Positions 7,873-15,321 of a stretch of 64,000 nt of DNA are shown here, one piece after another. The stretch comes from Corynebacterium pseudotuberculosis (GTDB lineage Bacteria > Actinomycetota > Actinomycetes > Mycobacteriales > Mycobacteriaceae). The stretch's first letter is position 1. Each line of letters starts with the position of its first letter. The stretch is from the NCBI RefSeq assembly GCF_002155265.1, contig NZ_CP021251.1, positions 62,001 to 126,000 of the forward strand. Direction: 5' to 3'. The notes beneath the pieces are model-generated. The model ran no database searches and had not been told where the DNA came from. It saw only the letters and a list, made by a program, of their open reading frames with translations. A program made the translations under genes and the position numbers.

Positions 7873-8430
7873 GTGAATCCTGGTCCGATTATTTTGCCAT
7901 TTAACGGCAAAACTCCGCGAGTTCACGAGACCGCTTTTATCGCGCCGAACGCTACCTTGATCGGCGACGTAGAGATAGCGGCGCATGCCTCTGTGTTTTA
8001 TGGATGTGTTTTAAGGGCGGACATCAACATGATCCGTGTGGGCGCCCGAACCAATATTCAAGATAATTCAGTGTTGCATGTCGACGGCGATGCACCGTGC
8101 ATCCTAGGCGAGGACGTTACTGTGGGGCATATGGCTTTAGTGCATGGCTCTACCGTGGGGAGCGGGGCTCTGGTGGGTATGCACTCTGCATTGCTTTCGC
8201 ACTCGGTTGTTGGCCAGGGAAGCTTGATTGCTGCAGGGGCCGTAGTACTTGAGGGACAAGAAATACCCGCCGGGGTCCTTGCTGCGGGGGTTCCGGCTAA
8301 AGTCCGGCGGGAGCTTTCCTCTGAGCAATCGGCGGGTTTTATCTCGCATGCCGGCAGATATGTGCATACTGCCAGCATGCACAGGGAGCTTGGGGCGGGC
8401 CTGAGTTTGGATCAGGTGCGCTTTAGCTAG
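7873..8430 (+). CDS. Gamma-carbonic anhydrase-like hexapeptide-repeat protein
   Basis: Left-handed beta-helix protein of the gamma-class carbonic anhydrase/YrdA family. Hexapeptide turns run from about residue 20 to 140 ('APNATLIGDVEIAAHASVFYG', 'VRVGARTNIQDNSVLHVD', 'ILGEDVTVGHMALVHGSTVGSGALVGMHSAL'). The metal ligands are the three His in 'LHVD', 'VGHMALVHG', as in the family, so Zn/Fe binding is expected. Many members have no demonstrated carbonic anhydrase activity. The GTG start has AAAGGAG upstream. Its 3' end overlaps the convergent ROK-like gene by 8 bp. Confidence 0.85.
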   Translation: MNPGPIILPFNGKTPRVHETAFIAPNATLIGDVEIAAHASVFYGCVLRADINMIRVGARTNIQDNSVLHVDGDAPCILGEDVTVGHMALVHGSTVGSGALVGMHSALLSHSVVGQGSLIAAGAVVLEGQEIPAGVLAAGVPAKVRRELSSEQSAGFISHAGRYVHTASMHRELGAGLSLDQVRFS

Positions 8431-9442
8431 CAGCTCGCCTGCGCTTAGTGATTAGTCGTTTAGCTAGTCCCAGAGGGTCTTCTATAAGTCGATCCATTGC
8501 GATGGCGCGAGCGGCAGCGCGGGCGTTATCAAGATGAGTGGGGATCACTCGGATCTCCAACTTATCCTTTGTTCCGTGGGGCGACTTACGCAGTGCTTGT
8601 CCTACCGCCAGAGCATCCTCGGAGTTCTCAAAAGCGGAGCCGGCAAGGACGAGAACTTTTGGTCGTGCTTGCTCGACTAAGGCCACAGCGGCGGCCCCTA
8701 GAGAAGATGCCCCGTGGATATTCTCATCGAGCGGTAGCACCATTACTTCTTGGGGATTTTGAAGCGCCGCTCCGATGGAATCATCGGCGTAAAAAATGAG
8801 TGAGTTGGCGGGCACATCGGGGTTTTGTGCCTGCTGCTCAGCACCTGCAATCGCCGTAATAGCACTGGTGATGGCCACGGGAACGGAAATGCGGTTATAA
8901 ATTCGTCCGGCGAGATCTACGCCTTCCCATCCGAGATTTTTTGCTGTAACAAGACCGAGGTCATTGACGTAACCCGATGTTGCAATGCCTACGTTGGCCA
9001 GCGGAAGCTCGCTAAGCTCTGCGATCTCACGGATGGTTGTGGATAGTGTCTCAGCATATTGATCTGCGCTCATCTGCGACGGGGTAATGTCAAGGATTTT
9101 TTCCTGTATCACTGCGCCACGAGTGCTGCATGCGCCTACATATGTGGTCTTGGTTCCTACAGCTAAACCAATCTGCACCCATGGAGATGCAGAAAGCTCG
9201 ATGGGGATAGTGGGGCGCCCTGGTCCATTGGGAATGGAGAGGTCTGGTCTTTCTCGGACAAGCTTTACTTCCATGAGTGCGGCGACGGCTCGGGTCACGG
9301 TGGGCTGGGATTTTCCGGAGCCGTGGACAAGCTTGGAACGCGTCACCGGTTGGAAGTGCCTGATGAGGTGTAGGCACGATGCAGCCGGTGCTGACGGCTG
9401 AGTAAAAGAAGGGATATTCCTCAAATGGCTGCGCGTGTGCAT
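8423..9442 (-). CDS. ROK-family transcriptional regulator-like protein
   Basis: N-terminal winged helix (about residues 25-65: 'FQPVTRSKLVHGSGKSQPTVTRAVAALMEVKLVRE') followed by an actin-like ROK fold ('WVQIGLAVGTKTTYVGACSTRGAVIQEKI', 'LANVGIATSGYVNDLGLVTAKNLGWEGVDL', 'SLIFYADDSIGAAL'). This is the domain order of sugar-responsive ROK repressors of the NagC/XylR type. The ROK part is poor: the usual zinc motif (CxCGxxGC) and the classic ExGH are not seen, so it may not bind sugar in the standard way. There is no neighbouring sugar operon, and the target could be itself or a distant locus. A long non-coding stretch follows its promoter side. Confidence 0.7.
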   Translation of the reverse strand: MHTRSHLRNIPSFTQPSAPAASCLHLIRHFQPVTRSKLVHGSGKSQPTVTRAVAALMEVKLVRERPDLSIPNGPGRPTIPIELSASPWVQIGLAVGTKTTYVGACSTRGAVIQEKILDITPSQMSADQYAETLSTTIREIAELSELPLANVGIATSGYVNDLGLVTAKNLGWEGVDLAGRIYNRISVPVAITSAITAIAGAEQQAQNPDVPANSLIFYADDSIGAALQNPQEVMVLPLDENIHGASSLGAAAVALVEQARPKVLVLAGSAFENSEDALAVGQALRKSPHGTKDKLEIRVIPTHLDNARAAARAIAMDRLIEDPLGLAKRLITKRRRAAS

Positions 9443-10083
9443 AATAAAATTCTATAGCGATAGACCGCGCAGTCTAAATTATTCACCCCTTGTTGCCCGA
9501 CTTTAGTAACCTGTGAGCAGCTTAAATATAGATATGAAGTATTTAAATAGACTGATCAGTATAGTTTTTGTAGAATATTTGGGATGAAGAAAAAGTCTTG
9601 CTGAGCGGTGTGTTTTTCAAAAATGATTTGCAAAAAAGTTTTTGGGTCAAATTTCACTATTTAAGCTTTGGACCTTCTTGGGTAAAGGTGGATGCCGGCA
9701 TGTGATAGGGAGGATTGACCGCGAATTGGGGGATAGCTACCCCCGGCTGTATTTCCTGACGGTCCGGGATGTTGGGGATGTTATGAGCGTTGCTGGGGGA
9801 GGGGTGGCCATTTCTCCATGTCATGTGACATGGGCGACATGAATGACATGACGCCGAACTTCGACGTGTTGAAAAAATTAATAAAGGTTTGAACTTTGGG
9901 AACTCTTGCTGACTTTTACGCGACAACTACTAACGTCGCGCGGGTGCATCTCTTAGCGTGTCGGGAAATGATCCTCGCCCTTGGCTCACAACGGGGATAG
10001 TCCCCTTTAGGGTGCGCCCATCGCGGTGCGGCTGTTTTTCAGTCCGTAATCCAACTTGTGTATGAAAGCGGTATTAGGAATAC
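9443..10083. other. Long intergenic region (about 640 bp) with palindromes
   Basis: I see no credible gene; the open frames here have no ribosome-binding site or family resemblance. AT-rich DNA next to the ROK-like start includes ACTGATCAGT (9550-9559), a 10-bp palindrome. From 9816 there is a cluster of CATGTC/GACATG hexamers. Another stretch (about 9985-10040) precedes the PepSY gene start. A small RNA cannot be excluded. Confidence 0.5.
9816..9833. promoter_or_regulatory. 18-bp palindrome in a CATGTC/GACATG cluster
   Basis: CCATGTCA-tg-TGACATGG is a perfect palindrome with 8-bp arms. Two more GACATG hexamers follow within about 25 bp, so four hexamers lie in roughly 40 bp. Such clustering suggests an operator for a dimeric regulator. 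It lies about 250 bp before the PepSY gene and 370 bp before the ROK-like start. The regulator is unknown. Confidence 0.45.
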
Positions 10084-11562
10084 ATGGTCACCACCGATCA
10101 AGCCCTCTCGGCGGGAAGTGCAGCGGCAAAAGTTGCAGAATCTGGCACTGGACGTTCCGGCGAAAAGAGCGGGAAGTCCCGTCATTTGCCACGCCATCTA
10201 CGTCGACTTCATTTCTTTGCGGGAATTGTCTGTGCGCCGCTTATCTTCATAGCTTCTCTCACTGGGCTCGCGTATGCCTTTGCCCCGACGCTGGAGAACG
10301 CGGTGTACTCAAGCAACACCACTGTTGAGGTTCCTGCTGATGCGAAGCAGCTCCCAATGGAAAAGATCGTGGATATAGCTACTCAACGCCACCCCGATCA
10401 GCCCATCTCTGGTATTCGTGTTGGCGAAAAAGATCAGGCAGTACGAGTGCTGTTTAAACACCCCACTAAGAGCGCAAGCTTTAGCGATGCCGTATTTGTT
10501 AACCCTTACAATGGCGAGATCACGGGAGACATGGTGCAATATGGCAACGCTGGGGCGCTGCCATTGCGAGATTGGTTGTCTCACGGACATCGTGATCTGT
10601 GGTTAGGAGATATCGGCCGCTTCTATTCTGAGTTTGCGGCTTCCTGGCTTGGGGTCCTAGCTGTCAGCGGCGTGTACCTATGGTGGAAGCGTCAGCGCAG
10701 CGGTACCGGAAGGATCGCCGCTATGTTGAAGGTATCTGGCCGTGGACGCACTAGGAACCTGCGCTGGCACGGCGCATTGGGTACAGCTCTTGCGCTGGGC
10801 ATGATCTTTTTTACCTTCACAGGCCTAACATGGTCTTCGGTGGCCGGTACCAATATTGGCAAAGTTCGCACTGAGCTGAATTGGACTACTCCGAAAGTAA
10901 CTACTTCCCTCGACGGTTTCGCCGCCCCTGCAGTAAAAGATCCGCATGCCGGCCACGACCATGCCGGTCACGATCATGGCAGCCATTCGGCGACCTCGCC
11001 CTCTGCAAAGCTGAGCCTTGCCGAGCAAGCTACACACGTTGCGGCGACTGCTGCTGCTGAATTGCGTAGCGGTGTCACCTTGCGGCCGCCAAGTGAAGCA
11101 GGCCAGGCATGGAGCGTCATGGAGAATCGCCAGGCGTACCGCAAAGATAACAACTCTATTGCAGTCAATGGCGATACGGGTGAAGTAACGGCCCGTCTGG
11201 CATTTGTTGATTGGCCTTTTGCTGCGCAAGCTACGGCATGGATGATTCAGCTGCACATGGGCACGATGCTGGGGCTTCCCAACCAGATTGTGTTGGGATT
11301 GCTTGCGGTAGGCATCATCATCTTGGTTGTACGCGGTTATATGTTGTGGTTCCAGCGTCGTCCGCAAGGCCAACTCGTGGCGGATGCACCCACGCGCGCC
11401 CGTGGCGCGGAGCGTCGTTTTGGCCTGGCGGGGATCCTCGCAGTGGTGGGCATGATTGCTTATGGATTCTTTGCCCCAGTATTTGGTGTTACTTGCTTGG
11501 CCTTCGTGGTGCTCAGCGTGCTCTGGGACGCGGTGCGCTCGCGGCGTCGTAAAGCAAGCTAA
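10084..11562 (+). CDS. PepSY-associated transmembrane protein with His-rich loop
   Basis: Polytopic membrane protein of the PepSY-TM family, often linked to iron or other metal uptake and to metalloreductases. TM1 is at about residues 43-65 ('FFAGIVCAPLIFIASLTGLAYAF'), then a PepSY-like exterior segment ('PISGIRVGEKDQAVRVLFKHP', 'VFVNPYNGEITGDM') and 'LRDWLSHGHRDLWLG'. Further helices lie around 'FAASWLGVLAVSGVYLWWKRQ', 'WHGALGTALALGMIFFTFTGLTW' and three near the C-terminus. Around residues 283-301 a loop reads 'HAGHDHAGHDHGSH', a clear metal-binding His cluster. The ATG has AGGA just upstream. The transported or reduced substrate is not evident; Cu or Zn binding by the loop is inference. 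Confidence 0.82.
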   Translation: MVTTDQALSAGSAAAKVAESGTGRSGEKSGKSRHLPRHLRRLHFFAGIVCAPLIFIASLTGLAYAFAPTLENAVYSSNTTVEVPADAKQLPMEKIVDIATQRHPDQPISGIRVGEKDQAVRVLFKHPTKSASFSDAVFVNPYNGEITGDMVQYGNAGALPLRDWLSHGHRDLWLGDIGRFYSEFAASWLGVLAVSGVYLWWKRQRSGTGRIAAMLKVSGRGRTRNLRWHGALGTALALGMIFFTFTGLTWSSVAGTNIGKVRTELNWTTPKVTTSLDGFAAPAVKDPHAGHDHAGHDHGSHSATSPSAKLSLAEQATHVAATAAAELRSGVTLRPPSEAGQAWSVMENRQAYRKDNNSIAVNGDTGEVTARLAFVDWPFAAQATAWMIQLHMGTMLGLPNQIVLGLLAVGIIILVVRGYMLWFQRRPQGQLVADAPTRARGAERRFGLAGILAVVGMIAYGFFAPVFGVTCLAFVVLSVLWDAVRSRRRKAS

Positions 11563-11606
11563 AGCTTCGGACGTATGCCATAAGCATATGTATTCATAGT
11601 TTTATA

Positions 11607-11632
11607 GGGGAATCACACTAGACTGATTCCCC
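11607..11632. promoter_or_regulatory. Inverted repeat abutting the GNAT-LOG start codon
   Basis: GGGGAATC (11607-11614) and GATTCCCC (11625-11632) form a perfect 8-bp inverted repeat with a 10-bp spacer. The right arm ends one base before the ATG, and a TAGACT -10-like element sits at 11619-11624 in the spacer. A bound repressor would cover the -10 element and the transcription start. Confidence 0.5.
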
Positions 11633-12703
11633 ATGAGCTTTTCCCCTCAGGAGCCGTTGATTTCCGGCCTGACTGTTCGCGCCATGACTTCGGACGACAA
11701 AGATATACGTGCAACCGCACTGTTAAAAAACTTAAATCGCTTTGAACAGCGTTTTGATGTGCAGGATTTTGCGTCCGAGCCTTTGCGTAATTATCTCGAT
11801 TTTGATCCTACCCGTGGCGATATAGGTCTTCTCCTCGCTGATGATGCGGGAGAGACCGTCGGCGTGATGTGGGCTGCCTTTATCAGAGGATTCGGGTTTA
11901 TCAACGCCAGAGTTCCGGAATTGACGCTGTACCTTGCGGAGGAATGGCATGGCAAGGGCGTAGGTCAATGGATGCTGGATCAGGCTGAAGAGTACGGCCG
12001 GGTCCATGGTTGGCCGGGGGTTGCGGTGAATGTGGAGAAGGAGAGTCCCGCTCGACGCCTTTATGCGCGCTGCGATTATGTGACTCAAGACGGTGGATCC
12101 GCGGCGGGGAGTGTGATGCTCAAAACTCTCAGCCCGAAAATTCGGAGCGTGGCAGTGTACTGCGGTTCTGCACACGGGGCACGACCGGACTACACCGCCG
12201 CGGCGCGTGCGCTCGGCACGGCGCTTGCAGAACGCGGCATCACCATGGTTTATGCTGGCGGGAAACTGGGGTTGATGGGGGAAACCGCAGACGCTGCTAT
12301 CGCTGCAGGAGGGGAGGTGCATGGTGTTATGCCTCAGAATCTTGTTGATCTAGAGCAGGCGCACCCAAGACTAACTCGACTGGACATCACAGAATCCATT
12401 GCTGAGCGTAAGACTCGAATGGAAGATCTGGCAGACGCTTTTGTAGTTTTGCCCGGCGGAATGGGCACCATGGAAGAAATGTTTGAAGTGCTAGTCCGCC
12501 AGCAGCTTGGCCCTTACTGCGGCCCCGTGGCGCTTTTTAACGTAGAGGAATATTGGGAACCACTGGTCAACGCCTTCCAAGCGATGAGCGAAGAAGGCTT
12601 TATTGCACAGCGATACATTGAGGCACTGGTTATCGCGGGAAACACGGATGAGCTTTTTGAGGGCTTTAGCAACTGGGTAAATCCCGGCCTGAAATGGAAC
12701 TAG
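11633..12703 (+). CDS. GNAT acetyltransferase - LOG family fusion protein
   Basis: Two enzymes in one chain. Residues 1-165 are a GNAT N-acetyltransferase ('LTLYLAEEWHGKGVGQWMLDQAEEYG' holds the acetyl-CoA-binding loop, then 'VNVEKESPARRLYARCDYV'). Residues 175-356 are a LOG-type phosphoribohydrolase ('VAVYCGSAHGARPDYTAAARALG', 'MVYAGGKLGLMGETADAAI', then 'ERKTRMEDLADAFVVLPGGMGTMEEMFE' with the PGGxGTxxE signature). LOG enzymes release free bases from nucleoside 5'-monophosphates such as cytokinin precursors; their role in non-plant bacteria is poorly known. The GNAT substrate is unknown. The ATG directly follows a palindrome and a -10-like element, suggesting a leaderless mRNA. No frameshift is seen at the domain junction, so the fusion is real in this sequence. 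Confidence 0.85.
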   Translation: MSFSPQEPLISGLTVRAMTSDDKDIRATALLKNLNRFEQRFDVQDFASEPLRNYLDFDPTRGDIGLLLADDAGETVGVMWAAFIRGFGFINARVPELTLYLAEEWHGKGVGQWMLDQAEEYGRVHGWPGVAVNVEKESPARRLYARCDYVTQDGGSAAGSVMLKTLSPKIRSVAVYCGSAHGARPDYTAAARALGTALAERGITMVYAGGKLGLMGETADAAIAAGGEVHGVMPQNLVDLEQAHPRLTRLDITESIAERKTRMEDLADAFVVLPGGMGTMEEMFEVLVRQQLGPYCGPVALFNVEEYWEPLVNAFQAMSEEGFIAQRYIEALVIAGNTDELFEGFSNWVNPGLKWN

Positions 12704-12779
12704 CTGAGGGGCTATAAGGCTTCAAGGTGCCATTTTCCCTTGGAGCTTTGTCTGCCAGAAGCAGAAGGCGGTCTACTTC

Positions 12780-12809
12780 TTGGAAGGAATTCGCGCTTCT
12801 GGCTAAACT
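12780..12809 (+). promoter_or_regulatory. Promoter of the DUF885 gene (leaderless)
   Basis: TTGGAA (12780-12785), an 18-bp spacer and TAAACT (12804-12809) end 8 bp before the ATG at 12818. The -10 element sits in the palindrome TGGCTA-aac-TAGCCA (12800-12814), a possible operator. Confidence 0.5.
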
Positions 12810-12817
12810 AGCCAACC

Positions 12818-14488
12818 ATGACTCACGGAAATGCGGACGTGCGGCCCCCCTCGCTCCTTGATGCTTCCTGCGAAGCATTTGTTCATGACCTTGCTGCGTT
12901 ATCGCCGACTGAGGCGACAGCATGGGGGATTGAGGGACATGCGGGAGAATTACAAGATTTCTCCCCGGCCTATTGGGAAGCCGTAGCGGATCGTAACCGT
13001 GAGATGCTCGCGGATGTTGATGCATTGGACGACGGCACCGATGACTGCGACGACGAAGACGATTTTGATGAGGTCGATATCGTTACCGCTGCCGTTCTCA
13101 GGGACCGGGTGTGTCTAGATCTGTCACTGCACCATAATGATGAGTTTTTAGGCCAGCTCAATAACATCGCGTCTCCGATTCAGACCATCAGGGACACCTT
13201 CTTATTGATGCCGCAAGACACCGAGGAGCAGCGCGAGGCCATTGCATCTCGTCTATCGCAAGTAGGCAAGGCACTCGCGGGATACCGGGAGTCTTTGACC
13301 TTGGCGGCCTCGCACGGAAAAGTATCGGCGATTCGCCAGATTGAGGCTGCAATCGGACAATGCCGTGAGCTCACACAACCGGGTTCTATGCTCGACAAAT
13401 TGGGAGTGGATCCGCATTCTGACGCTGTGGTGTCTGCAAAGAAGTCTTTTGGTTCTATGGCCGAGTGGTTGGGCGACCAGTTGGCACCGCATGCTCCTCA
13501 TCATGATGCGGTAGGTCGAGAGCGGTACGAGCGTTTTAGCCACCTATTTGTAGGTGATGTAGTAGATCTTGACGACGCCTATGAGTGGGGCCTTGATCGG
13601 CTGCAAGAGATAGTGGCCGAACAGCAAAATATCGCTGAGAAGCTCTATGGGTCAGGAACTTCCGTTGCCGCTGCCATGAAGAAGCTGGATACTGAGTCGC
13701 GTTATACGATCACAGGTACTGATGCGCTGAGGGAATGGATGCAGGAACAAGCGGATAAAACTATCGCTGACCTCAACGGTGTTCACTTTGATATTCCGCA
13801 GCCGGTACAGAGCTTGGAAGCCTGCATTGACCCTGCTGGTACCGGCGGAATTTTTTATACTCCGCCTTCGGATGATTTTTCTCGCCCCGGCCGCATGTGG
13901 TGGTCTGTTCCAGCGGGACAAAATACTTTTCATACATGGCAGGAGCTAACCACTGTCTTCCACGAGTCTGTCCCGGGACATCACCTTCAGTGCGGCCAAG
14001 CGGTTTGCGAGCGTGAGAACCTGAACCTTTGGCGCAGAATTGCCTGCTGGAATTCGGGGCATGGCGAGGGGTGGGCGCTTTATGCGGAACAGCTAATGGC
14101 GGACTTGGGTTATCACGATGACCTAGGTACTCGGATGGGAATGCTGGATGCGCAGCGTCTTCGCGCGGCCCGCGTTGTACTAGATATCGGTGTTCATCTA
14201 GGAAAGCGAACACCGGAAGGAAGCAGCGTTTGGGATGCGTCGTACGCAAAATTCTTCCTGCGTGAAAACTCTGCCATGGACGAGCGCAACCTTGCTTTTG
14301 AACTGGATCGTTATCTAGGCTGGCCCGGTCAGGCTCCTTCTTACGCATTAGGGCAGCGCCTGTGGCAGCAGTTGCGCGACCGTGCTTTAGATCAGGGGCA
14401 GACGCTCAAGCAGTTCCATACTCGGGCACTGTCTTATGGATCAATCCCCATGTCTATCCTCGGAACACAAGTTTTGAAGGCTAGCTGA
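12818..14488 (+). CDS. DUF885 family metallopeptidase
   Basis: Cytosolic protein of the DUF885 family, predicted zinc carboxypeptidases related to gluzincins. The active-site segment is 'TVFHESVPGHHLQ' (His382, Glu383, His388/389), followed by the conserved 'GHGEGWALYAEQLM', whose Glu is the expected third metal ligand. At 556 aa the length is normal. An acidic patch (about residues 70-85: 'DDGTDDCDDEDDFDEVD') is an unusual local insertion with low sequence complexity. There is no signal peptide, so an intracellular role in peptide turnover is likely, though the natural substrate is not known. Expression probably starts from a leaderless promoter immediately upstream, and the MarR gene follows after about 50 bp with its own promoter. 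Confidence 0.85.
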   Translation: MTHGNADVRPPSLLDASCEAFVHDLAALSPTEATAWGIEGHAGELQDFSPAYWEAVADRNREMLADVDALDDGTDDCDDEDDFDEVDIVTAAVLRDRVCLDLSLHHNDEFLGQLNNIASPIQTIRDTFLLMPQDTEEQREAIASRLSQVGKALAGYRESLTLAASHGKVSAIRQIEAAIGQCRELTQPGSMLDKLGVDPHSDAVVSAKKSFGSMAEWLGDQLAPHAPHHDAVGRERYERFSHLFVGDVVDLDDAYEWGLDRLQEIVAEQQNIAEKLYGSGTSVAAAMKKLDTESRYTITGTDALREWMQEQADKTIADLNGVHFDIPQPVQSLEACIDPAGTGGIFYTPPSDDFSRPGRMWWSVPAGQNTFHTWQELTTVFHESVPGHHLQCGQAVCERENLNLWRRIACWNSGHGEGWALYAEQLMADLGYHDDLGTRMGMLDAQRLRAARVVLDIGVHLGKRTPEGSSVWDASYAKFFLRENSAMDERNLAFELDRYLGWPGQAPSYALGQRLWQQLRDRALDQGQTLKQFHTRALSYGSIPMSILGTQVLKAS

Positions 14489-14503
14489 GCTTTATACTTA
14501 AGC

Positions 14504-14533
14504 TTGGTGTAATTTAATTGCGCACAATATAAT
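14504..14533 (+). promoter_or_regulatory. Leaderless promoter of marR-type gene, with AT-rich inverted repeat
   Basis: TTGGTG (14504-14509), 18 bp, then TATAAT (14528-14533), with the ATG at 14540, so transcription should begin at or next to the start codon. The spacer and -10 region carry ATTG-cgca-CAAT (14517-14528) flanked by AATTTAA and TAATTAAT, a plausible autoregulatory MarR operator. Confidence 0.5.
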
Positions 14534-14539
14534 TAATAT

Positions 14540-14956
14540 ATGGCCAAAGATCATGCACTTGATGAGCTCATCTGCTTTCAGTTATATACAGCATCTCGTC
14601 TGATGCAGCGTATATATCGCCCTTATTTCGACGACTGGGGTATCACCTATCCGCAGTACCTGGTTCTCGTCTGCTTATGGGAACGCGATGGCAGATCGAT
14701 TGGTCAGCTTGCAGATCCACTGAATTTGGATAGCGGAACCCTGTCTCCTCTGCTGCAGCGCATGGAGGATAATGGGTTTGTTCGTCGTAAGCATGTAACG
14801 GATGATTTTCGAAGATTACGTATTTTTCTTACTGCTAAAGGCAAGCGGCTCAAACCGCTTGCCGATAAAATGCAAGAGGAACTCGTGGAGACACTCAGGC
14901 TTGATTACCAAGACCTTGCAGCTGTACACGACCTCGTGAACAAAATTAGCCCCTAA
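14540..14956 (+). CDS. MarR/OhrR-type redox-sensing regulator
   Basis: DNA-binding repressor of 138 aa. An N-terminal helix carries a lone Cys (Cys12, 'DELICFQLYTASRLMQRIYRPY'), matching the reactive Cys of OhrR-type MarR proteins, which lose DNA binding when that Cys is oxidised. The winged helix spans about residues 45-95 ('PQYLVLVCLWERDGRSIGQLADPLNLDSGTLSPLLQRMEDNGFVRRK', wing 'DDFRRLRIFLTAKG'). No second resolving Cys is visible, so a one-Cys OhrR/CosR/QorR-like mechanism is likely. It heads an apparent operon with two membrane protein genes (8-bp gap, then an overlap). No peroxiredoxin or ohr gene is adjacent, so the target is probably these membrane proteins, itself, or distant genes. 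Confidence 0.85.
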   Translation: MAKDHALDELICFQLYTASRLMQRIYRPYFDDWGITYPQYLVLVCLWERDGRSIGQLADPLNLDSGTLSPLLQRMEDNGFVRRKHVTDDFRRLRIFLTAKGKRLKPLADKMQEELVETLRLDYQDLAAVHDLVNKISP

Positions 14957-14964
14957 GAAGGATC

Positions 14965-15321
14965 ATGGAAAAAGACGGTTCAAAGAAAAGTTCGCGCAAA
15001 TCTTGGAGCTACGTAATGATCATGATTTTTTTGCTCATGATTATTCTGGTTCCGCCGCTGCTACATCTTTTTACAAGCGGCGGCATCATACTAACAGCAT
15101 TGTTGCTTTTAGCATTGACTTTTGGCTTTATCGACGCACGAACCTTTCGCTTTACCGCTAGTTTTCCGCTGCTTATTGGGGCGGCATACTTCATCGCCAT
15201 GCAGATGTACTTTAACGCAGGGACCTGGATCTATCTCCCCATTATGGTGGTCCTTGCTTTTATAGGCGGCGCTTTTGGGGATCCTCGAGGGATGCGTTCT
15301 TTTGGGGAGGATGAAGGCTGA
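14965..15321 (+). CDS. Small membrane protein, unknown function
   Basis: 118 aa with a Lys/Ser-rich cytosolic start (MEKDGSKKSSRKSW), then about four hydrophobic segments: residues 17-37 (MIMIFLLMIILVPPLLHLF), 41-57, 65-80 and 88-104. The tail is charged (RGMRSFGEDEG). I recognise no family. The GAAGG before the ATG and the 8-bp gap to the MarR stop indicate cotranscription. The stop overlaps the next start (TGATG), so translation of the two membrane proteins is probably coupled. Confidence 0.65.
   Translation: MEKDGSKKSSRKSWSYVMIMIFLLMIILVPPLLHLFTSGGIILTALLLLALTFGFIDARTFRFTASFPLLIGAAYFIAMQMYFNAGTWIYLPIMVVLAFIGGAFGDPRGMRSFGEDEG

Noticed and set aside
9642..9842. 66-codon open frame in the long intergenic region
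   Set aside because: No ribosome site, no recognisable protein character, and it runs through the palindrome cluster.
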